This document shows, one piece after another, positions 1-8,085 of a stretch of 64,000 nt of DNA (positions within the stretch are counted from its first letter, which is position 1; each line of letters starts with the position of its first letter). Origin of the DNA: Ehrlichia chaffeensis str. Arkansas (GTDB taxonomy: Bacteria; Pseudomonadota; Alphaproteobacteria; Rickettsiales; Anaplasmataceae); the NCBI RefSeq assembly GCF_000013145.1, contig NC_007799.1:310001-374000 (forward strand), written 5' to 3'. The position numbers and the translations under genes were made by a program. The notes beneath the pieces are model-generated. The model saw nothing but the letters and a program-made list of their open reading frames with translations. It had not been told where the DNA came from and ran no database searches.

Positions 1-671
1 TTGATTCTACGTAGGTTGATTAGTGTGTGTGATCTAAGTATTAACAATATACAGAATAGCACTCCAAGTGTAGTAAACATTGTAAAAAGAGGTATTAGCA
101 TTGATATATCAATGGTAGTTCCATTTGTACGTAGTATACTTGCAGGCTGATGTAATGTTGTCCATATATTTACAGAAAATTTGATTACTGGAATGTTGAT
201 TGCACTGAATATAGCAAATATTGAAGCAGCTTTCATAGATCTGGCTTCATTATCAAAGAAGTTCCATAAGGATATATATCCTAAATAAAGAAAAAGCAAT
301 ACTAACATTGATGTTAGACGTGCATCCCATACCCACCATGTTCCCCAAGTACATTTACCCCATATGCTACCAGTAATTAAACATATAGATGTAAACGTTA
401 GCCCAAGTGGAGCAATAGCATGTGATATAATTGCTGAAATCATATTTCGCCATATTAGTGCTATAAAGCTAAAAACTGCCATTAGTGTATATGAGCCAAG
501 TGAAATCCATGCTGCTGGTACGTGTAGATACATAATACGAACAAGTTCTCCTTGCATATAATCTGCAGGAGATGAAATGAATATCATGTATAAACTGCAT
601 ACTAAAAGAACAAAGAATAAGAATACTGTATATGGTAAAACCGATCTTGTGTAACGGATGAACTTACTCAT
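1..671 (-). CDS. ccmC: Heme exporter protein CcmC (3' end cut by window edge)
   Basis: Multi-pass inner-membrane protein of cytochrome c maturation that loads heme onto the chaperone CcmE. Read from an ATG at 671, the frame is open to position 1, giving 223 codons, close to the full length of the family, so only a few residues are missing. The tryptophan-rich heme-handling motif WGTWWVWD lies near residues 109-116, and conserved His residues sit in the loops around it (for example MYLHVPAAW near residue 50 and TLHQP further on). Several hydrophobic helices follow each other, as expected. The gene stands alone here, divergent from gmk. It would serve the membrane cytochrome c encoded at 4.6-5.1 kb and other c-type cytochromes. 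Confidence 0.93.
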   Translation of the reverse strand, partial: MSKFIRYTRSVLPYTVFLFFVLLVCSLYMIFISSPADYMQGELVRIMYLHVPAAWISLGSYTLMAVFSFIALIWRNMISAIISHAIAPLGLTFTSICLITGSIWGKCTWGTWWVWDARLTSMLVLLFLYLGYISLWNFFDNEARSMKAASIFAIFSAINIPVIKFSVNIWTTLHQPASILRTNGTTIDISMLIPLFTMFTTLGVLFCILLILRSHTLINLRRI

Positions 672-1090
672 AAGTATATAGTCATTACATGATCATTTAA
701 CGTACCATAAATTACAGCATTAGGCAATCTATATGATAGAAGTGAGTCATGGGATGTATTGTATAATATAAGTTATTGGTATTTTTATATTTTAGTATAG
801 TTTTTTGTTTGTAAGGAATATTAATTGGTAAGAAGAGTTTATTATATATCAAATATATATTGTGTTTTTGTGTACTATTATAGTGCTTATCAGTAATATG
901 TTTTTTTATTGTATTGAAAAATTTGCTATAGGTTTTATATAATTGCTGAAGTCTTACAAATGATTTTATTTTATAAAATTATTGCTACATAAGTGTGGAA
1001 AGTGACATTGTTTAATATTTATATAATGGAGTTTTATTAAGTTGAGTTATATACAATATTATAATTATTATTTTTTTTAGGAAATGTAAG
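672..1090. other. Intergenic region between ccmC and gmk
   Basis: This 419-bp AT-rich spacer lies between two divergent genes and must hold both promoters. I see no gene, RNA or tandem repeat in it. A short AT-only inverted repeat is present near 970-985, with no clear role. Confidence 0.5.
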
Positions 1091-1720
1091 GTGAATGATA
1101 GTTTAAAAAGTAGGGGAATAATGTTAGTTATATCATCTCCTTCTGGAGGTGGTAAAACTACAATATCTCATTTGTTAATTAATGAATTACAAAATGATCT
1201 TGTTAGGTCAATTTCTGTTACTACTCGTGAACCTAGAGATGGTGAAATCAATGGTAAAGATTATTTTTTTGTAACTGAACCTGAGTTTATCAATTTGTGT
1301 AATACAAATCAGATGCTAGAGTATGCAAAAGTTTTTGGGAATTACTATGGTATACCCCGTAAGTTTGTTACCGATAATATTGCTAATGGTGTTAGTGTAT
1401 TGTTTAGTATTGATTGGCAAGGGGCGTTTAAATTAATTGATATTATGCGAGAACATGTGGTGAGTATATTCATATTACCTCCATCTATGGAAGAGTTGCA
1501 AAGGCGACTATATAATCGTAGTGGAGAAAGCGATGTAATAAATAAAAGATTAGGAGAAGCTGCTTTTGAAATTAGTCATTGTTATCGTTATGACTATGTT
1601 ATTGTTAACCATGATATTGAACAAAGTGTTTATCAGATTAAATGTATTTTTACTTCAGAAAAATTGAAAACGCAACGTAGGGTATCTCTAAAACAATTTA
1701 TTGATAATTGTATCAGATGA
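1091..1720 (+). CDS. gmk: Guanylate kinase
   Basis: Phosphorylates GMP to GDP with ATP, a step of guanine nucleotide synthesis and salvage. The P-loop SSPSGGGKTT is at residues 15-24. It is followed by the GMP-binding segment with SVTTREPRDGE and DYFFV, and by the family signatures EYAKVFGNYYG and IDWQGA. The length of 209 aa is normal. The start is a GTG at 1091 preceded by AGG; an internal ATG at 1121 would still keep the P-loop, so the start is not fully certain. Confidence 0.95.
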   Translation: MNDSLKSRGIMLVISSPSGGGKTTISHLLINELQNDLVRSISVTTREPRDGEINGKDYFFVTEPEFINLCNTNQMLEYAKVFGNYYGIPRKFVTDNIANGVSVLFSIDWQGAFKLIDIMREHVVSIFILPPSMEELQRRLYNRSGESDVINKRLGEAAFEISHCYRYDYVIVNHDIEQSVYQIKCIFTSEKLKTQRRVSLKQFIDNCIR

Positions 1721-1757
1721 TTGTAACTCATCATAAATTTATAACCTAACGTTATTA

Positions 1758-1787
1758 TTTATTTTATTAAGTAGATGATAAAATAAA
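1758..1787. terminator. Weak AT-only hairpin after gmk
   Basis: A perfect 10-bp inverted repeat (tttattttat / ataaaataaa) with a 10-nt loop lies about 40 bp after the gmk stop and is followed by an A-rich tract on the plus strand. It has no GC pairs, so it would be a weak terminator at best. Confidence 0.25.
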
Positions 1788-1890
1788 AAATGTTATTTAC
1801 TAAATCCTAATTATTTGTTCTGTTTGTAGTGTTTTTTTAGATAAAGGAAAACATGATTTCTGAAATTTTGAACTTGATTGATATTTGTGT

Positions 1891-2171
1891 GTAAATCAGG
1901 AACATTTTGTATGATAAGAGGTGAATGATAGTAAATGTAAAATGGCATTTATGAGAGTAAAACTGCATTAAGTTGAAAATGGATATGACAAAAATAGTTT
2001 GAAAAGTTATGTAAATTATTATTGTGTCTGTATGTAGTAAATCAGGAACATTTTGTATGATAATAAGTAAATGATAGTAAATGTAAAATGGCATTTATGA
2101 GAGTAAAACTGCATTAAGTTGAAAATGGATATGAAGAAAATAGTTTGAAAAGTTATATAAATTATTGTTGC
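1891..2171. repeat. Tandem repeat, about two copies of a 146-bp unit
   Basis: The segment beginning gtaaatcagg at 1891 recurs at 2037, a period of 146 bp. The second copy is slightly truncated and ends near 2171. The copies differ at a few positions. The array fills most of the gmk-folD spacer and ends about 85 bp before folD. The open frame on the opposite strand across it is a by-product of the repeat, not a gene. Confidence 0.9.
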
Positions 2172-2255
2172 AGTTGGTATTAGTTATTAGTGTTTGTTGA
2201 AGTTTTATGTGAAATGTACTAGTCTGTAAATGATAATCACAATTTTTGGACTCTA

Positions 2256-3158
2256 ATGGAAGAGAATATTATAAATGGAAAAGTCATCGCTGAGGATATT
2301 ACTAGTACACTTGCTGTATGTATTAATGATTTAAAAGTACAGCATAATGTAACACCATGTTTGATAGTTATACTTGTTGGTGATGATCCTGCAAGTCATT
2401 TGTATGTGCGCAATAAACAGCGTAAAGCAGAGATGTTGGGACTAAGATCTGAAACTATGTTATTGCCAAGCACAACATCAGAAAGCAGTTTAATTGATAC
2501 AATACGTAGGTTAAATAATGATGATAGTGTTCATGGAATTTTAGTGCAGCTTCCTGTACCAAAGCATATTGATAAGAATTTAATAATTAATACTATTGAT
2601 CCAAGGAAGGATGTTGATGGATTCCATAATGAAAATGTTGGAAGGTTGTTTACTGGACAAAAGAAAGATTGTCTAATACCTTGTACTCCTAGAGGATGTC
2701 TTTATTTGATTAAAACTGTAACTCGTAATTTATCTGGAAGTGATGCTGTAGTTATAGGAAGGTCAAATATAGTAGGTAAACCTATGGCTTGTTTATTGTT
2801 GGGGGAAAATTGTACTGTTACAACAGTTCACTCAGCTACTCGTAACTTACCTGATTATTGTTCTAAAGCTGATGTTTTGGTAGCTGCTGTTGGTATACCT
2901 CATTTTGTTAAGTCTTCTTGGATTAAACCTGGAGCAATTGTTATAGATGTTGGTATTAATGCTATAGAGGAAGGTGGAGTTAAAAAGTTTGTAGGAGATG
3001 TTGATTTTTCTGAAGCTAGAAATATAGCTTCAGCTATTACTCCGGTTCCTGGTGGTGTAGGACCTATGACCATAGCATTTTTAATGGTTAATACTGTAAT
3101 AGCAGCATGTAATCAAGCTGGTATTGAGAATTTTGTTGAAAAGTATTTAGATTTGTAA
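2256..3158 (+). CDS. folD: Bifunctional methylenetetrahydrofolate dehydrogenase / cyclohydrolase
   Basis: Interconverts 5,10-methylene-THF and 10-formyl-THF using NADP, supplying formyl groups for purN and for initiator tRNA. Catalytic Tyr50 and Lys54 lie in [21 protein letters not shown] and [10 protein letters not shown] line the folate site, [12 protein letters not shown] is the nucleotide-binding turn, and [12 protein letters not shown] closes the fold near the C-terminus. The 300 aa length is typical. It starts with ATG with no strong ribosome binding site in front of it. Confidence 0.96.
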
Positions 3159-3205
3159 TTCTTTAATTGCAGTAAATTCATTTATGGTTTATAACTAAAT
3201 AATAA

Positions 3206-3278
3206 GGGCGGTTAGCTCAGTTGGTAGAGCGTCTCGTTTACACCGAGAGGGTCAGCAGTTCGAGTCTGTTATCGCCCA
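3206..3278 (+). tRNA. tRNA-Val(TAC)
   Basis: A cloverleaf can be folded by eye. The acceptor arm gggcggt pairs with atcgccc (one G-T wobble). The D arm is gctcagttggtagagc, the anticodon stem tctcg/cgaga encloses loop tttacac with anticodon TAC at 3239-3241, and the T arm contains ttcgagt. The discriminator base is A at 3278, and no CCA is encoded. Confidence 0.95.
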
Positions 3279-3784
3279 CTCCATTCTTTTTTCTTTGTTT
3301 TATTTAAGTCTTGTGTAGAGGTATGTAGTACTTTCTCTTATTCTATAATGGTAAGTATATTAGAAATTAATATCAAAAAGTTGAAACATATTATTTAGTT
3401 TCTTATGTTTTTGTATGTAGAGATAACTATGACTGTACTTTTTATGGGAAGTTTTATATGAAAGACTTATAGGAATTTACTTAATATAGTAAGTTAAATA
3501 CTGTGAAGGTATTTTAAAAATTTTTATGAAAAGAAAGATAATGATTTTGAACAAATTTGCCTATAAAACTTTTATAAAGAGGTAAGATCTTATTCCAGTT
3601 ATTTTTATGTGAACGTGTTTCTAACGTTTAACTATTGATAATGAGAATTCTTATGTATTGAATTAGTATGTATTCTTATAAGTTAGTAAAGAGGTGAGTG
3701 TTATCTGTTAGTTATGTATTAATAAAATGATTATTTAATATGTACTTATTGAGAATACAGCATATAGTTAATGCTTTCATTTTC
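3279..3784. other. Intergenic region after tRNA-Val
   Basis: 506 bp between tRNA-Val and the convergent hydrolase gene. I see no open frame, structured RNA or repeat in it. Confidence 0.45.
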
Positions 3785-4567
3785 CTATTTTACCTGTATA
3801 CTCTGCTCTACTGCTTCTTTAATGTACTTAAATATAATATTTAATGAAGTATCATCTGATAAGTTATGGTTAGCTGACTTTATTAAGTGTAAGTTGACAT
3901 TATCTGATTTTATTTTCTCTGCTACAGTTATGGAAGTTTGATATGGAACTGTGTCATCATTCATTCCATGAATAAGGGTGATAGGGCAAGTAATGTTGAT
4001 AGATTCTTGATTTAATAATAAGTGCTTACGTCCATCTTCTATTAAGTTACGAGTTATTACATAAGAATACATGTTATTGCTGTTTTGAGATAGAGTGATT
4101 TGTCCATATTTATATAGTTCATCTTTTTGTTGTGTATTTAATTTTTGAAAAATTAAAGATTCAGTAAAGTCGGGGGCACCAGCTAGACTGATTAAGTGAG
4201 ATACTTTGTCTTGATGAGATATTGCTACTAATAACATAAGCCATGCTCCCATACTGGACCCTATGATAATTTTGGGTCTATTAGTAGGAGTTAATTGTGT
4301 TATGATCTCTATGCAGTTTTTGTACCAATCACTAATGTTGTAGTCAGTAAATTGACCATCTGATTGTCCATGCCCTAAGTAATCAAATAAAATTAACCCT
4401 AAGTTATGTGATTTGCAGTAGTCGTATAAAGCAGTTGCTTTAGTACCTTGCATATTGGAATTAAATCCACCGAAAAATATAATGGATGCTTTATTTCCTA
4501 GCAATTGCCTATAAGTAATGTGTAAACCTTGTGGATTAGATAATACTAACTTGTAATGGTCAGACAT
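3785..4567 (-). CDS. Alpha/beta hydrolase of unknown substrate
   Basis: A 260-aa serine hydrolase of the alpha/beta fold. The nucleophile elbow GSSMGAW places Ser105. HGMNDDTVP supplies the acid (Asp204 or 205) and SANHNLSDD supplies His234, so the catalytic triad looks complete. FDYLGHGQSDG near residue 61 is the usual oxyanion-side signature of this family. There is no signal peptide, so it is cytoplasmic. It starts 13 bp after the stop of the cytochrome c gene on the same strand and has CAGGT as a ribosome binding site, so the two are probably cotranscribed. The substrate cannot be told from the sequence. Confidence 0.85.
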   Translation of the reverse strand: MSDHYKLVLSNPQGLHITYRQLLGNKASIIFFGGFNSNMQGTKATALYDYCKSHNLGLILFDYLGHGQSDGQFTDYNISDWYKNCIEIITQLTPTNRPKIIIGSSMGAWLMLLVAISHQDKVSHLISLAGAPDFTESLIFQKLNTQQKDELYKYGQITLSQNSNNMYSYVITRNLIEDGRKHLLLNQESINITCPITLIHGMNDDTVPYQTSITVAEKIKSDNVNLHLIKSANHNLSDDTSLNIIFKYIKEAVEQSIQVK

Positions 4568-4580
4568 ATTTTACCTGAAG

Positions 4581-5099
4581 TTATTCCAAAGATTTCAAGT
4601 ATGCAATTAAGTCTGCTACGTCTTGGGGCTTTGAAATACCAGCAAATGCCATGCGTGTACCTTTAATATAAGCTTGAGGTTTTGTTAAAAACTGAAATAG
4701 ATCTTGATATTCCCATGTGCCGCCCTTGCTTAGCATTGCTTTCGAGTAATTGAAGCTGTCCCCTAGATGTGCTTTTTTGTTGCCTACAATGTGCCATAAA
4801 TTTGGTCCTACTCTATTTGCTCCTCCTTTTTCAAAAGTATGACAAGATATGCACTTTTTTGTGAGATCTTTGCCTTTTGCAATATTAGCTTGTGCTATTA
4901 GAGATTCAATGTCGATTTGTTCTTCAGTATTATTGACTTCTGTTGGAATATGTTCTTCTATATTTATTTTATAACCTTTTGTCTGTTCAGCATGTGGATC
5001 GGGATCGTATAATAAATTTACCACATTGCTAATAAACAGTACTATAAATGATGCAAATAAAATGGCTGTAAATATCTTGTTTAAGTGGAATCCGTCCAT
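4581..5099 (-). CDS. cycM: Membrane-anchored class I cytochrome c (CycM-like)
   Basis: Electron carrier tethered to the periplasmic face of the inner membrane, likely passing electrons from the bc1 complex to the terminal oxidase. Residues 8-30 form one uncleaved N-terminal membrane helix. After a linker of about 45 residues comes the heme-binding motif CISCH (Cys83, Cys86, His87) in a typical mitochondrial-type cytochrome c fold (GPNLWHIVGNKK). Met150 in GTRMAFAGI is the sixth heme ligand. The length of 172 aa fits CycM/cytochrome c552 proteins. It is first in a likely two-gene unit with the hydrolase downstream and depends on the Ccm system that includes CcmC at the window start. Confidence 0.88.
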   Translation of the reverse strand: MDGFHLNKIFTAILFASFIVLFISNVVNLLYDPDPHAEQTKGYKINIEEHIPTEVNNTEEQIDIESLIAQANIAKGKDLTKKCISCHTFEKGGANRVGPNLWHIVGNKKAHLGDSFNYSKAMLSKGGTWEYQDLFQFLTKPQAYIKGTRMAFAGISKPQDVADLIAYLKSLE

Positions 5100-5379
5100 G
5101 GCTATTGCATTCCTAGATTATAAGAAATATACTGTACACTTTTAGAGTAATATAATCATTAACTGTAGTCAATAAATAACATTATTTCTTTATTAATATA
5201 GATGATAATCTTAATCTATAAGCGGCATATGCTTAATGTGCAGTACTTTAATTACTATGCTATATCATATTAAAATTTTATTAAGTTTTATAGTTAACTT
5301 AAATTAAGTGATAGCTTTATAATATAAATAATAACTCTAGCTGTGTAGTGACGTGAAATTACATGTATATGACTTTTAT

Positions 5380-6849
5380 TTAAAAAATATCAAAAATCAT
5401 ATCCGGGAAAAAGAATAGTAATAGTGTGCATACTGCGGTTGTAACTATAGATATAAGCATTGGTACTGGGGCTTCTGCATACTTAAAATTATAAGATGTA
5501 GAAAATGCATTATATATAATAGGGAGAAAATATATTGTATTTAATACAGTGCTTGATACTAATACTAATGCTACTGTGATATTATTCTGACTTAATGCTT
5601 CTGAGAGAATAAAGAACTTTCCCCAAAATGTAGGAGCAGGAGGTATACCTATCATTGCAATGGCTCCAATAGAAAATGCAACCATAGTAATAGGCATTGA
5701 TATACCTATTCCATGAAGTTCATATAAGTATTTTTTCCCTGTTTTTGTGTATATTGCTCCTGCAGCAAAAAATAATGTGATTTTTGCAAAAGCATGCGAT
5801 ATCATTTGGAATATAGAGACCTTAATTGCATACTCTGTATATAATGATGCTGCCATTACTATGTATGAGAGTTGTGATATTGTTGAATATGCAAGTAACT
5901 TTTTTAGGTTAGTTTGTTTAATTGCTGTTAAGGATGCTAATATAATTGTGATTCCTGAAATATACATAATTATATTATTGTGTTCTTGGACAAGTGTGTT
6001 TAACTTTTCTAATCCTATAATGTATAATAGGATTTTGATTATGGTAAATACTCCGGATTTTACGACTGCTACAGCATGTAATAATGCGCTAACTGGAGTA
6101 GGGGCTACCATGGCTTGTGGTAACCATAAATGTGTAGGCATTAATGCGGCTTTTCCAATTCCATAAATTAATAGTAGTAATAACCCCATGAGTAAACTGC
6201 TGGAGATATTTGTTGGTAATATACCATTTGTGGTAAAATCTAGTGTGCCACTTACATTATATATTATTAAAATTGCTGGTAAAAATAACAGCATTGAAGT
6301 TCCTAATAATATTCCTATATAGTATCTGCCAGAAATTTGTGACTGAGTGTTGATATGGTATGTAATGAGTGGGTATGTACTTATGGTCAATAATTCATAA
6401 AATATAAATAGTGTGAGTAGATTTGCTGAAAATGCTATACCCATTGTACATCCAATGCTCATTGCAAAACATGCATAAAATATGGGTTGTTTGCTGTTGT
6501 TTGTATCATTTTTTTTCATGTAACTGATACTATAGATGGTAGTGATTACCCATAAAAATGAAGCTAACAAGCCAAATATTATGCTTAATGTTTCAGTTTT
6601 TAATGCAATTTGTATCTGAGGATCAATGAATTCATATAATTTTATACATAACTCTGAATTATTATTCATGAGCTGCAGTTTATATGTTTCAAATACTGAG
6701 TAGAATAAGGTACATGAGGAAAATATACTTATAACTTCTTGTGCATATTTAGTTTTCTTTAATATTAATATTAAAAAAGCAGATGTAAATGGTAGTAAAA
6801 CTATAGATAGTAAAGAAAATCCTGATGTTAAATCCTTAAGAAAATGCAT
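5380..6849 (-). CDS. Proton-conducting membrane subunit, MrpD/NuoM/NuoN type
   Basis: A 489-aa integral membrane protein with about 14 hydrophobic helices, of the family shared by complex I antiporter-like subunits and Mrp Na+/H+ antiporter subunit D. The helix motif HLWLPQAMVAPTPVSALLHA and the following VKSG lysine are the conserved proton-path elements. NLKKLLAYSTISQLSYI is the second signature. No other nuo or mnh/mrp gene is next to it, so its partner subunits must be encoded elsewhere. Family members cannot be told apart safely by eye; the overall pattern looks closer to MrpD than to NuoN. Confidence 0.82.
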   Translation of the reverse strand: MHFLKDLTSGFSLLSIVLLPFTSAFLILILKKTKYAQEVISIFSSCTLFYSVFETYKLQLMNNNSELCIKLYEFIDPQIQIALKTETLSIIFGLLASFLWVITTIYSISYMKKNDTNNSKQPIFYACFAMSIGCTMGIAFSANLLTLFIFYELLTISTYPLITYHINTQSQISGRYYIGILLGTSMLLFLPAILIIYNVSGTLDFTTNGILPTNISSSLLMGLLLLLIYGIGKAALMPTHLWLPQAMVAPTPVSALLHAVAVVKSGVFTIIKILLYIIGLEKLNTLVQEHNNIIMYISGITIILASLTAIKQTNLKKLLAYSTISQLSYIVMAASLYTEYAIKVSIFQMISHAFAKITLFFAAGAIYTKTGKKYLYELHGIGISMPITMVAFSIGAIAMIGIPPAPTFWGKFFILSEALSQNNITVALVLVSSTVLNTIYFLPIIYNAFSTSYNFKYAEAPVPMLISIVTTAVCTLLLFFFPDMIFDIF

Positions 6850-7106
6850 TGATTCTATTATTGCTGTATTTAGACTATAGATAACAATAAAGCTTTTTAA
6901 AGTAAAGTATCTTATATAGTATTTTCTTTCAATATCAATTTTAATCTCGGAATCTCATCGAAAACATTTTGTGTGTAGTAAATCATGTATGTATACGAAA
7001 ATTAGTTATAAATTATAAATAAATTTAGTTACTTTTATAATTCTTGAAGCTATATAAGTTTATCTATATTTTTATGTAGTTTGTTTAGTTGTTCCTATAT
7101 TGTTTG

Positions 7107-7790
7107 TTACATAGCAAAATTTTTTACAAATTCATTAAAGTATATGTAGAATAACACTTCTGCCATTGCATGATCTGCTGAAATTAGGTGTCCATCGATT
7201 TCTACTGTGTCTATTATGAAGTTTTTATCTGCATGTATGCAATCAGACCACGGGCCTCCTAATTGTGCAATTATATTATTAATAGAAGATTTAACTTTTT
7301 TATAATCTATTGCAACGTTGTACCATTTTTTTAAATTGTGGGGTTTAGGTAATTTGCCACCAATTCCTACACGTGATACTGGGTCAATTGTACATAATAA
7401 ATCTATGGTATTTGTTTTAAGTGTTTTTATGACTTTGTATCCAGTGTCTCCTCCCCAACTATGTCCCACAAGGCAAATTTTTTGCTGTGCTTCGTACCAG
7501 GCTTTTATTATTGGGATTATTGCTGATGATCCCCAAGTTGCATATGCTATATCTTGGTGATTATGGTTCTGTGTGTAATATTTGGCATATAAGTGTAATA
7601 CAAGTCTTGTTGTATCATCTAATGCTCCCCCAATAAATATTACTAAAGGTTTTGTGCCTGGAGTAATTTTACTTCTTAAAATTTCTTTTGAATTTCTAGG
7701 GATTGCAATGCCATCTGTACTATATCCTCTTCCTGTTCCTACTGCTGGAATATATGGTGGTATGATTTTATCGGCAACAAACATGAGCAT
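7107..7790 (-). CDS. Putative alpha/beta-fold hydrolase, unknown function
   Basis: A 227-aa protein without signal peptide. VIFIGGALDDT near residue 50 and ICLVGHSWGGD near residues 105-115 resemble the first strand and nucleophile elbow of lipases and thioesterases, with Ser111 as nucleophile. TIDPVSR follows as the expected next strand, and a C-terminal GHLISADHAM could hold the His. It is not close to the other hydrolase in this window. Two ATG codons lie six bases apart at the start (7790 and 7784), and the choice between them is open. The gene stands alone, with spacers of about 250-300 bp on both sides. Confidence 0.72.
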   Translation of the reverse strand: MLMFVADKIIPPYIPAVGTGRGYSTDGIAIPRNSKEILRSKITPGTKPLVIFIGGALDDTTRLVLHLYAKYYTQNHNHQDIAYATWGSSAIIPIIKAWYEAQQKICLVGHSWGGDTGYKVIKTLKTNTIDLLCTIDPVSRVGIGGKLPKPHNLKKWYNVAIDYKKVKSSINNIIAQLGGPWSDCIHADKNFIIDTVEIDGHLISADHAMAEVLFYIYFNEFVKNFAM

Positions 7791-8085
7791 TTTTATTTAC
7801 CTTGAATGATAACATGTGTCAACGTTACTACAGTGAATGGTTTTAGGAAATATTTAGATTAAAAAGTAAATTTTGTTTGTATTACAATTAAAGCAATGAT
7901 AATAGAATGAGGATTAAAAAAATAGTTATGTGATTTTTTATAATTACAGTGTCATCTATAAAATGTAATTGTATTTTAACATATCATGGTATTGAAAGAA
8001 AAAGGAACTTTCGTCTCTGGTAGAAATACGCACAAAAAAGTCTCTTAATTAGTAGGTATGGATAAACTCATAGCCATCTATTATT

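Noticed and set aside
1837-2094. Open frame of 85 codons on the minus strand in the gmk-folD spacer
   Set aside because: It lies across the 146-bp tandem repeat, shows the repeat twice in its translation and has no ribosome binding site or protein-like composition.
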